A stretch of DNA of 38,302 nt from an uncultured Bacteroidales bacterium (GTDB taxonomy: Bacteria; Bacteroidota; Bacteroidia; Bacteroidales; UBA932). The translations under genes were made by a program, and so were the position numbers. Within the stretch, counting starts at the first letter, position 1; the number at the start of each line of letters is the position of its first letter. The stretch is taken from NCBI GenBank assembly GCA_900318955.1, contig ONMJ01000019.1, positions 1 to 38,302 on the forward strand, read 5' to 3'. This document shows positions 9,289 through 15,415 of the stretch, in pieces. A model generated the notes under the pieces. The model worked only from the letters and a program-made list of their open reading frames with translations. It searched no databases and was not told the DNA's origin.

Positions 9289-9854
9289 CCGCGATGGATT
9301 TTCTCCGGTCTCCATTTATCCTTGGGAGCGGGAGTTTCTGCAGGATGGCCAACCGGAATAATTGCAAGAGGCATCACATTCTCCGGGATGCCCAGCACCT
9401 CTTTTACAACACTATAACGGTCTTCATATGGCCAGCACGCCGTCCATACGGCACCTAAGCCCATTGCTTCGGCAGCAAGAAGAATATTCTCCGCTGCCGC
9501 AGAGCAGTCTATCATCCAGTTGGGATTCGGCCTTTCGATTGCGGGAGAATCCTTCGGGGCATCATGAGGCTTTACAGTCGTATTCAAATCCCCACATACT
9601 ACAATCAGGCATGGGGCCTCGGGGTACATCCTGTTGACGTTTTTTGTCACAAGTTTCCTTGCCGTTTCCCTGTCAGTAACTACTATGAAAGACCACGGCT
9701 GAATATTCTTGGCCGAGGGCGCGGCCATCCCCGCCCTTAGGAGAGTCTCTATTTCCGCCTCGGTAAGCGGCTCCGCAGTGTACTTTCTGACACTCTTCCT
9801 TGAGAGGATAACATCCATCACCGCCTCGAGGGCTATGTTGCTGTTGTTTTCCAT
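9279..9854 (-). CDS. nitroreductase-family FMN oxidoreductase
   Basis: A 191-aa flavin enzyme of the nitroreductase superfamily, expected to use NAD(P)H and FMN. Landmarks: SRKSVRKYTAEPLTEAEIETLLRAGMAAPSAKNIQP (shown as shorter pieces: RKSVRKYT, RAGMAAPSAKNIQPW), WMIDCSAAAENILLAAEAMGLG, and a C-terminal PVGHPAETPAPKDKW ending typical of the small single-domain group. The start is ambiguous: ATGs at 9890, 9872 and 9854 are in frame, each in one unit of an 18-nt tandem repeat. The -7 box at 9951-9944 rules out the much longer frame that continues into the upstream hairpins. Monocistronic by position. Confidence 0.9.
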   Translation of the reverse strand: MENNSNIALEAVMDVILSRKSVRKYTAEPLTEAEIETLLRAGMAAPSAKNIQPWSFIVVTDRETARKLVTKNVNRMYPEAPCLIVVCGDLNTTVKPHDAPKDSPAIERPNPNWMIDCSAAAENILLAAEAMGLGAVWTACWPYEDRYSVVKEVLGIPENVMPLAIIPVGHPAETPAPKDKWRPEKIHRGRW

Positions 9855-9906
9855 GATGCTGCTATTTCTCATAATGCTGTTATTTCTCATAATGCTGCTA
9901 TTTCCC
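9853..9906 (-). repeat. three 18-nt tandem repeats spanning the nitroreductase start
   Basis: Units at 9853-9870, 9871-9888 and 9889-9906 differ by a few bases. On the minus strand they supply in-frame ATGs and encode short Asn/Ser peptides (MRNNSI, MRNSSI, then MENNSN). Because 18 is a multiple of three, copy-number change would add or remove start codons without shifting frame. Confidence 0.8.
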
Positions 9907-9943
9907 TTTGATACAGCTTTTTCCCTTGATACATCCGTTGTCA

Positions 9944-9951
9944 CAAATATA
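9944..9951 (-). promoter_or_regulatory. -7 box (TATATTTG) for the nitroreductase
   Basis: On the minus strand TATATTTG fits TAnnTTTG. A start near 9937 gives a leader of about 45-80 nt depending on which repeat ATG is used. The same octamer drives rnpB and the cyclotransferase gene near 37.5 kb. Confidence 0.5.
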
Positions 9952-9989
9952 GCAATTTCTCCACAACTTCGCACGCCCAACCCCCTCCC

Positions 9990-10067
9990 GTACACCAAAT
10001 GCCCTTCCTGGTGTACAGATATCGTTTTCTGCCACCTCCCGTACACCAAACGACCTTCCCGGTGCAC
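9990..10067. repeat. paired hairpins (GTACACC/GGTGTAC type)
   Basis: GTACACC (9990-9996) pairs with GGTGTAC (10010-10016); GTACACC (10041-10047) pairs with GGTGCAC (10061-10067) with one G-U. Both loops are 13 nt and contain CCTTCC. A small CAGA/TCTG inverted repeat lies between them. A decayed third copy lies at 10313-10339 with the same 13-nt loop length. Confidence 0.7.
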
Positions 10068-10154
10068 CGACACTACCACCAACCCTTGGAAATGGCATAA
10101 TGTTATATATTTGATTGCAATTAATCTCAGGAAAAGAGGGATTGTGGAAGAACA

Positions 10155-10288
10155 TGTTCCAGGTCTCATTATAGAGCGGGGACCTGGAACACAAAGTAAA
10201 CAGAGAATCGGCCTCTGATCTTATCCCATGACCGATTTTACCCATCACTACTGTTCCAGGTCAACCTCCTGAAAGTAGACCTGGAACA
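10155..10288. repeat. three-hairpin module, copy 1 (134 nt)
   Basis: Outer hairpins: TGTTCCAGGTC at 10155-10165 with GACCTGGAACA at 10181-10191, and the same 11-nt arms at 10252-10262 and 10278-10288; both loops are 15 nt. Between them AATCGG (10206-10211) pairs with CCGATT (10232-10237). The second copy at 11019-11152 has the same length and aligns without gaps. Confidence 0.85.
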
Positions 10289-10390
10289 AAAGAGGAGGGT
10301 TTTCCAAGTACCGTACACCAAACACCTTCCCCAGCGTACAGGCACCATTCTAATGAAGTGTGACACTTTTTATGCTCAGTTGTCTATGAA

Positions 10391-10435
10391 CTTAATGCTT
10401 TGCCTCCACAGACCTTAATGCTATGCCACTACAGG
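10391..10435. repeat. two 22-23-nt direct repeats leading into the long inverted repeat
   Basis: Two imperfect copies beginning CTTAATGCT(T/A)TGCC lie at 10391-10412 and 10414-10435. The second copy also supplies the outer arm of the 215-nt inverted repeat that follows. Confidence 0.6.
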
Positions 10436-10633
10436 CCTTCGGGCTGACGTCGGGAAAGGGCGGGCTTGTCCGCCTCGGTTGCTGGACGGCGAACTCCTCC
10501 TTTTGGTCAGGGCAATTGCCCTGTCCAACGTCGTCGGACAGACGCCGTCCTTCTGCTTCGCAGAACCGCCGCCCTCGGCGGGCCCGCTGGTCCTTTCCCT
10601 CCTATTCGCCCGAAAGCCTGTCGCTGCATAGCA
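10419..10633. repeat. 215-nt GC-rich imperfect long inverted repeat
   Basis: Arms 10419-10444 and 10608-10633 pair as TGCTATGC/GCATAGCA, a 4-nt symmetric mismatch, then a 14-nt ACAGGC.../...GCCTGT stem with one G-U. Moving inward, GGGAAAGG (10452-10459) pairs with CCTTTCCC (10592-10599), GCGGGC (10460-10465) with GCCCGC (10582-10587), and GGACGGCG (10484-10491) with CGCCGTCC (10543-10550). The centre is the perfect 16-nt palindrome CAGGGCAATTGCCCTG (10508-10523). A side hairpin TTCTGC/GCAGAA sits at 10551-10565. It could be a structured RNA or a miniature inverted-repeat element; neither is proven. Confidence 0.75.
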
Positions 10634-10668
10634 CTATCGGTTCGTGCAACAGTCGCCAATATCCTTCC

Positions 10669-10751
10669 CCGTGCCACCGGAAGGGGCTCTCGTAGCACGG
10701 CAGGGCTGTTTTGATGGTCCCGTACCACCGGAAGGATGTTACGTGGTATAG
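10669..10751. repeat. two related hairpins sharing CCACCGGAAGG
   Basis: The first pairs CCGTGC (10669-10674) with GCACGG (10695-10700); the second pairs TACCAC (10723-10728) with GTGGTA (10743-10748). Both carry CCACCGGAAGG on the left side and CGT(A/G)G on the right. Less conserved relatives occur at 10905-10933, 10954-10985 and 11175-11206. Confidence 0.6.
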
Positions 10752-10777
10752 CTGGTAGGAACAGACCATGTCTCTTG

Positions 10778-10898
10778 ATGGCGCAGGTGCAGATTTTTCG
10801 CGGCTTCCTGCGCCATTATTGTTTCATAAATATCTGATAACTAGCTCTTTACAATAACGATACGGTGCAGGTCTCCAGCATTATTTCGCACCTGCGCC
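10778..10898. repeat. hairpin triplet (GCGCAGG type)
   Basis: ATGGCGCAGG (10778-10787) pairs with CCTGCGCCAT (10807-10816); GGTGCAGGT (10864-10872) pairs with ACCTGCGCC (10890-10898) with one G-U; between them TTATTGT (10816-10822) pairs with ACAATAA (10851-10857). This repeats the outer-centre-outer plan of the TGTTCCAGGTC modules with unrelated stem sequences. Confidence 0.75.
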
Positions 10899-10985
10899 AT
10901 GCCATACTGCCAAAAGATAGCTTCGTAGCGCGGAATGGCATATTTGCAGGTCACTGCTGCCAGGAGAGGAGTTTCGTGGTACAAG
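10899..10985. repeat. hairpin ATGCCAT/ATGGCAT and a degenerate neighbour
   Basis: ATGCCAT (10899-10905) pairs with ATGGCAT (10935-10941). The enclosed sequence and the stretch 10954-10985 share CTGCCA...TTCGT(A/G)G with the CCACCGGAAGG hairpins, so they are probably older copies of that family. Confidence 0.5.
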
Positions 10986-11018
10986 AAGGCCGGTTCCCGT
11001 GTCTCATTTCATACAGCC

Positions 11019-11152
11019 TGTTCCAGGTCTCTTTTCAGAACGGGGACCTAGAACAAGAGAAAAACCAATAATCGGCCCCAGACAGCCTCCTGTAGCCGAT
11101 TATGCCAATCGATTCTGTTCCAGGTCAACCTCCTGAAAGTAGACCTGGAACA
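11019..11152. repeat. three-hairpin module, copy 2 (134 nt)
   Basis: TGTTCCAGGTC (11019-11029) pairs with GACCTAGAACA (11045-11055, one mismatch), and the same arms recur perfectly at 11116-11126 and 11142-11152. Loops are again 15 nt; the second loop is identical to that of copy 1 while the first differs at several positions. The central stem is TAATCGGC (11069-11076) with GCCGATTA (11095-11102), two pairs longer than in copy 1. Confidence 0.85.
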
Positions 11153-11301
11153 AAAGAGGTGTGTTTTCCCTGTCCCGTGTCACCAGATGAGTGTTTGGCA
11201 GTACGGCCAGCCGATTGTTTCATGGATCAAATGACCGTTTCGCCTTTTCGTCTATGGAAATGCCCGGTTTTCATGGATGAGATTGTAGCCGGCGGAGAAC
11301 A

Positions 11302-11385
11302 GTGAAACAGCCATAGAAACGTCTTGTAAAACAGCCAGAGAAACGTCTTGTGAAACAGCCAGAGAAACGTCTTGTGAAAAGCCAG
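11302..11385. repeat. 24-nt tandem repeat, 3.5 copies
   Basis: Units at 11302-11325, 11326-11349 and 11350-11373 begin GT(G/A)AAACAGCCA and end AAACGTCTT, with two or fewer differences between copies. A partial fourth unit reaches 11385. There are no spacers, so it is not a CRISPR array. It lies 68 nt upstream of the first MraZ-type box. Confidence 0.85.
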
Positions 11386-11452
11386 TTGGGAGGTAGTTTT
11401 GGGGGAAGAGAAGAGGAGCAGTAGGGATTGTTAAAAAAATGTTGAAAAATTT

Positions 11453-11487
11453 TGGAAGAAAATGGGAGAAGATGGAAGAAAATGGAA
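11453..11487 (+). promoter_or_regulatory. candidate MraZ operator: four TGG[A/G]A boxes, 10-nt period
   Basis: TGGAA, TGGGA, TGGAA and TGGAA start at 11453, 11463, 11473 and 11483, each separated by exactly 5 nt. In E. coli, MraZ binds direct TGGGN repeats separated by 5 nt upstream of its own operon. The boxes end 9 nt before the -7 box at 11497, so a bound MraZ ring would cover the -33 region and repress. The call rests on spacing and position. Confidence 0.7.
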
Positions 11488-11496
11488 AATTATTCT

Positions 11497-11504
11497 TATC
11501 TTTG
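11497..11504 (+). promoter_or_regulatory. -7 box (TATCTTTG) of the dcw cluster
   Basis: TATCTTTG is identical to the glyA box and fits TAnnTTTG. It predicts a start near 11511 and a leader of about 30 nt before the mraZ ATG at 11541. It is the only clear promoter seen for the whole mraZ-gltX run. Confidence 0.65.
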
Positions 11505-11540
11505 TACCCGTAGCGTGAAAATAAAGTTTAACAGAGAGTC

Positions 11541-12002
11541 ATGGTAAGATTCTACGGAAAGACAAACGGAAAAATCGATGACAAGGGGCGCGTAGTGTTC
11601 CCTGCCATCTTCCGTGACGCCATGTCCCGTAGCGGCGAGACCGATACGACTCTCATAATCAAAAAAAGCGTACATGGCGCATGCCTGGACCTTTTCACTC
11701 TCGGTGAGTGGGTCAAGAGGTCCGACAAAGTCATGGAATCTCTGGATACTGAACTCAATCCCGAGCACGCTGCCTTCTGGTCAAAATACAATGACGAGGT
11801 CTATCAGGTAGTCCCTGACGGAAAACTCGGCCGTATCAATATACCGGAAGAACTTCTTAAGGCGACAGGTATCACCAAAGAGGTAGTGTTTGCAGGTGTC
11901 GGATACAAGATTGAGATCTGGGACAAGGAAAGACGCGAGTCATCACTCATTCCGGAAGATCAGTTCAGAAAGACAGCGGCAGAACTATCCCACAATAAGT
12001 AG
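11541..12002 (+). CDS. mraZ: transcriptional regulator MraZ
   Basis: A 153-aa nucleoid-type regulator with two SpoVT-AbrB beta-barrel halves: KIDDKGRVVFPAIFRD (residues about 11-26) and the second copy PDGKLGRINIPEEL (about 92-105), the matching DxKGR...P pattern. In other bacteria MraZ forms a ring that binds tandem TGGGN boxes before its own gene and represses the division cluster; matching boxes are present at 11453-11487. First gene of the dcw cluster; rsmH starts 14 nt after its stop. Confidence 0.95.
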   Translation: MVRFYGKTNGKIDDKGRVVFPAIFRDAMSRSGETDTTLIIKKSVHGACLDLFTLGEWVKRSDKVMESLDTELNPEHAAFWSKYNDEVYQVVPDGKLGRINIPEELLKATGITKEVVFAGVGYKIEIWDKERRESSLIPEDQFRKTAAELSHNK

Positions 12003-12016
12003 CAGGAGGATAGGAG

Positions 12017-12952
12017 ATGTCGGAATACCATACGCCTGTAATGCTTAATGAGAGCATTTCAGCTCTTATTACAAATCCTGAAGGAATATATGCAGATGCC
12101 ACTTTCGGAGGCGGTGGGCACACCGCTGAACTACTTTCACGCTTACATGATGGCGGCCGCGTCATCGCCTTCGATCGTGACAGCGATGCTCTGCACCAAA
12201 GGCCGGACGACAGTCGTCTGACCCTGATACACAATAATTTCCGCTTCATTCGCAATTACCAGCTCTATCTAGGAGTCGACGAGGGATTCGACGGCATCCT
12301 GGCAGATCTCGGAGTCTCGTCGCACCAGTTCGACACTGCTGAAAGGGGATTCTCTTTCAGATGGGATGCAGAACTTGACATGAGGATGAATACCGAAGGT
12401 GGAAAGACTGCCGCAGATGTTCTCAACACCTATAGCGAAGCGGAGATTGAAAAGATTCTCAAAGTGTACGGAGAGGTCGATGGAGCTTCCAGGATGGCGA
12501 GAATGATTGTCTCGGCCCGCGCCGGAAAAGATATTCGGACCACCGGTGATCTCCATGATGCAATCGAAAAAGCCCTTCCTCCCTTCCAAGAGCACAAGGT
12601 GCTTGCAAAAATCTACCAGGCACTGAGAATTGAAGTGAATGACGAAATGAGGTCCCTCGAAAAATTCCTCGAGGGGGCTGCAGAGGCGCTTAAGGTTGGT
12701 GGCAGACTCGTTGTCATCACCTATCATAGCCTCGAAGACCGCATGGTCAAGAACTTCATAAAAACCGGCAACATCAGCGGCGTCGAAGAAAAGGACATCT
12801 ACGGAAGAGTCACGACTCCCCTTTCAGCTGTCAACCGAAAGCCCATCCTCCCTTCGGAGGAAGAGATTGCCGCCAACACCAGGGCAAGGAGCGCAAAACT
12901 CCGGATAGCCGAGAAAGCAGGGGGCGAGAAAACAGGGAGGGCTGGACGATGA
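12017..12952 (+). CDS. rsmH: 16S rRNA (cytosine-1402-N4)-methyltransferase
   Basis: A 311-aa SAM-dependent enzyme (also called MraW) that methylates N4 of C1402 in the decoding centre of 16S rRNA. The SAM loop DATFGGGGHTAELL is at residues 27-40, followed by VIAFDRDSDAL, the catalytic-region ILADLGVSSHQFD, and the C-terminal VITYHSLEDRMVKNF. Normal family length. It overlaps the next gene by 4 nt (ATGA at 12949), so translation is probably coupled. Confidence 0.96.
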   Translation: MSEYHTPVMLNESISALITNPEGIYADATFGGGGHTAELLSRLHDGGRVIAFDRDSDALHQRPDDSRLTLIHNNFRFIRNYQLYLGVDEGFDGILADLGVSSHQFDTAERGFSFRWDAELDMRMNTEGGKTAADVLNTYSEAEIEKILKVYGEVDGASRMARMIVSARAGKDIRTTGDLHDAIEKALPPFQEHKVLAKIYQALRIEVNDEMRSLEKFLEGAAEALKVGGRLVVITYHSLEDRMVKNFIKTGNISGVEEKDIYGRVTTPLSAVNRKPILPSEEEIAANTRARSAKLRIAEKAGGEKTGRAGR

Positions 12953-13290
12953 ACGGAAAAAGGATTGGAGAGACCCTCCTCAGCATAGTCAAAGCCCTTT
13001 TCAAGGGAGAACTTCTGATAAGGATCGGCGCGGATAAGTATTTCTCTCATATAATCTACGCCTTCCTCCTCATAGGTCTTCTGATGTGGGTCGACTACAA
13101 CGTAGACCAGGCCCTGATAGAGGTCGAAAACAACAGGAAAGTACTTTCAGAGCTGAAGATATACCATGCCGAAAAGACCAGCGAACTGGTAAGGCTCAAC
13201 AGGGTCAGCACCATCCAGGCAAACCTCAAGGCCCTCGGATCGGATGTAGACATTGCGGAGAAACCCGCAACAGTGATAATTAAGAAGTAG
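12949..13290 (+). CDS. FtsL-like divisome protein (Bacteroidota type)
   Basis: A 113-aa bitopic membrane protein in the ftsL slot between rsmH and ftsI. A basic cytoplasmic segment is followed by one transmembrane helix (about residues 34-50, IIYAFLLIGLLMWV) and a periplasmic stretch with heptad-like Leu/Val spacing (NVDQALIEVENNRKVLSELK), the expected coiled coil. FtsL sequences are poorly conserved, so the call uses size, topology and position. It would pair with an FtsB-like partner to activate FtsW-FtsI. ftsI follows after 1 nt. Confidence 0.8.
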   Translation: MNGKRIGETLLSIVKALFKGELLIRIGADKYFSHIIYAFLLIGLLMWVDYNVDQALIEVENNRKVLSELKIYHAEKTSELVRLNRVSTIQANLKALGSDVDIAEKPATVIIKK

Positions 13291-13291
13291 A

Positions 13292-15415
13292 ATGGCAAAA
13301 AGAGAAAAGGCAATAAAAGACAAAGTGCTCGAGAAGAAAGACAGGGTGGGATTCATCCTGGATCTCTTCTATGCCGGCATTGTCATTCTCTCAATCGCCA
13401 TCATCGTCAAACTTATCCATATCCAGCTTACCTACTCCGTCGATCCTTCTGTAGAGAACATCTTCCGCCCGACCGGGACCAAGCGCCCGGAGACCCCGAC
13501 AAGAGGGGCGATCCTTTCCGAAGACGGAAGGATTCTCGCAATCTCTACCCCCATGTACCAGGTCTATATGGACTGCGCCGTGAGAAAGGACGATTTCAAG
13601 AGTGAAGGCGAGGAAGGTGCGAAGAAAGAAAAAGAATGGAAGCAGCTTGCAAAAGAGCTTTCCAGCGGCCTCAGCGCCATCTATGGGGACAAGTCCGCGG
13701 ACGACTATTATAAGTTTATAATTTCTAAGAGGGCGGAGGATCGCCACTACGTCAAGATAGGAGGGCCCATTGACCACAAGACTCTCAAGAAGGTCCAGGA
13801 GCTGCCCCTTTTCTCCAAAGGAAGCAACTACGGAGGTCTCCTCTATGAGACAATGGACACCCGTGAATACCCTTACGGCAGTCTCGCCAGAAGGACCATC
13901 GGATATGTCAAGAACAATTCCCGCACGGAAGGAAAGAGCCATATCGGAATTGAAGGAAAATTCGATTATGAGCTCCATGGAAAAGACGGATTTGAGTGGC
14001 TTAGAACGGCAGATGGAAAGAAGAAGGTGCGCAATACCGACAGCACTGCTGTGAAGGCTGTCGACGGCAACGATGTCCGCTCCACCCTCAATATAGATAT
14101 CCAGGACATTGCCGACAGGGCCCTCCGCAACCAGATTACAGAAGACCTCAGGGTCAGCGGAGCCTGCGCCATAGTAATGGACGTGAAGACAGGTGCAATC
14201 AGGGCCATGGTCAACCTCCAGAGGGACACCACTCTCGCCGGACAGCCTCTCCAGGAGAGATTCAACCTCGCAATCTCCCAGGTTGGCGAACCCGGGTCTG
14301 TCTTCAAGACTGTCACTCTTACCTCCCTCCTCGAGGACGGCTATGTAAAATCCCTGGACGAGACAATTCCCACGAATCACGGCTATGTTCCCGGAGGATA
14401 CCCTCATGATGACCACATCAGCCAATACGAGAGGAACACAGGACGTAACGACATCACTGTAAAGCACGGCTTCGAGATTTCTTCCAACTACGTATTCGCC
14501 TATTTGGCAACAAAGTATTACGGGAAAAAGCCACAGGAATTTTTCAACAAGCTCTACTCATACAGGCTCGGCGAAAAATTCGACTTCGACATTGACGGTC
14601 TGGGGACTCCCGTCCTCACACCTCCCTCCAATAAGGAAATGTGGAGCGAAACAACACTTGGAACAACAGCCTACGGCTACTCCGCCGCCGTTACTCCACT
14701 CCACCTCCTGACCTTCTACAATGCCATCGCCAACAAAGGAATAATGATGAAGCCATACCTTGTCGAGGACATTGAGAACGACGGAAAAGTGATTAAAAAA
14801 CGCGGCCCGAGCGTTCTCAACAACATTTGCTCCAGAGCCACGGCCGATACCCTGACGAGGGCTCTTATGGCGGTTGTTGAAGAGGGTACGGCGACGAGGC
14901 TAAAAGGAGCCAAACTGACGGTAGCCGGAAAGACCGGAACCGCCCGCGTAGCCCTCCAGGCCTCAGAGAAGCCGAAGCCGCACGACGGATACCATGACAT
15001 CTACGGCCGGAAAAAGAACCAGGGAACCTTCGTGGGATTCTTCCCGGCTGATAATCCTCAGTACTCTGTCCTTGTCTCCGTATACTCCAAACTATCCCTC
15101 GGCAACTTCTACGGAGGAACAATGCCGGCGATGGCAGTAAGGGAAATTATAGACAACATCTATGCTCTTACAGAACGCTGGAGCGATGAAATAGGAAGGA
15201 AGGGATCAGTTCCGTCGATGGGAAAGAAAGAGTCTGTCGTCGCAGATGGAATCACCCCCGATGTGAGGGGATTCGGACTCATAGACGCCATCTATGCAAT
15301 AGAGAATAATGGCTACAAGTGCTCCTACGAAGGGACAGGCCACGTAGCAAGCCAGTCCCCCGCTGCGGGAACTACGATTAAAAAAGGTGAAACGGTTACA
15401 CTGAAATTGAAATGA
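13292..15415 (+). CDS. ftsI: division transpeptidase, PBP with PASTA domain
   Basis: A 707-aa class B penicillin-binding protein that crosslinks septal peptidoglycan. After an N-terminal membrane helix (about residues 20-45) comes the dimerisation domain (RPTGTKRPETPTRGAILSEDGRILA), then the transpeptidase with all three motifs: S336-V-F-K339, S397-S-N399 and K547-T-G549. A C-terminal PASTA domain (PDVRGFGLIDAIYAIENNGY... to the end) is present, common in Bacteroidota homologues but absent from E. coli FtsI. Its stop overlaps the murE start (ATGA at 15412). Confidence 0.95.
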   Translation: MAKREKAIKDKVLEKKDRVGFILDLFYAGIVILSIAIIVKLIHIQLTYSVDPSVENIFRPTGTKRPETPTRGAILSEDGRILAISTPMYQVYMDCAVRKDDFKSEGEEGAKKEKEWKQLAKELSSGLSAIYGDKSADDYYKFIISKRAEDRHYVKIGGPIDHKTLKKVQELPLFSKGSNYGGLLYETMDTREYPYGSLARRTIGYVKNNSRTEGKSHIGIEGKFDYELHGKDGFEWLRTADGKKKVRNTDSTAVKAVDGNDVRSTLNIDIQDIADRALRNQITEDLRVSGACAIVMDVKTGAIRAMVNLQRDTTLAGQPLQERFNLAISQVGEPGSVFKTVTLTSLLEDGYVKSLDETIPTNHGYVPGGYPHDDHISQYERNTGRNDITVKHGFEISSNYVFAYLATKYYGKKPQEFFNKLYSYRLGEKFDFDIDGLGTPVLTPPSNKEMWSETTLGTTAYGYSAAVTPLHLLTFYNAIANKGIMMKPYLVEDIENDGKVIKKRGPSVLNNICSRATADTLTRALMAVVEEGTATRLKGAKLTVAGKTGTARVALQASEKPKPHDGYHDIYGRKKNQGTFVGFFPADNPQYSVLVSVYSKLSLGNFYGGTMPAMAVREIIDNIYALTERWSDEIGRKGSVPSMGKKESVVADGITPDVRGFGLIDAIYAIENNGYKCSYEGTGHVASQSPAAGTTIKKGETVTLKLK

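Larger units (their letters stand above)
9952..11452. other. 1.5-kb gene-free region packed with hairpins
   Basis: No frame here has a credible start, composition or family motif; the short open frames cross the hairpins and are explained by them. Order of elements: hairpin pair at 9990-10067; three-hairpin module at 10155-10288; related hairpin at 10313-10339; small palindrome with T-run AAGTGTGACACTTTTT at 10356-10371; tandem repeat and GC-rich long inverted repeat at 10391-10633; hairpins at 10669-10751; hairpin triplet at 10778-10898; hairpins at 10899-10985; second three-hairpin module at 11019-11152; hairpin at 11175-11206; 24-nt tandem repeat at 11302-11385. Local GC is uneven, highest around 10430-10620. 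Confidence 0.75.

Noticed and set aside
9855-10169. N-terminal extension of the nitroreductase by up to 105 residues
   Set aside because: It runs through the hairpin pair and upstream of the -7 box at 9951-9944; the added residues have no domain.
10419-10633. 6S RNA or tmRNA
   Set aside because: Size fits 6S RNA, but I could not recognise its open promoter-like central bubble, and there is no tRNA-like end or tag frame for tmRNA. Kept as an unassigned structured repeat.
10423-10728. Short GC-rich frames on both strands over the long inverted repeat
   Set aside because: Arg/Pro/Ala-rich products of a palindromic GC-rich sequence; open frames on both strands are expected from the composition.
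9952-11452. Retron, diversity-generating element or integron-type array
   Set aside because: The paired inverted repeats prompted the idea, but no reverse transcriptase, template/variable repeat pair, integrase or gene cassettes are visible.
13391-14467. A 358-codon minus-strand frame inside ftsI
   Set aside because: Antisense to a gene with all three penicillin-binding motifs; the composition is an artefact of codon bias.
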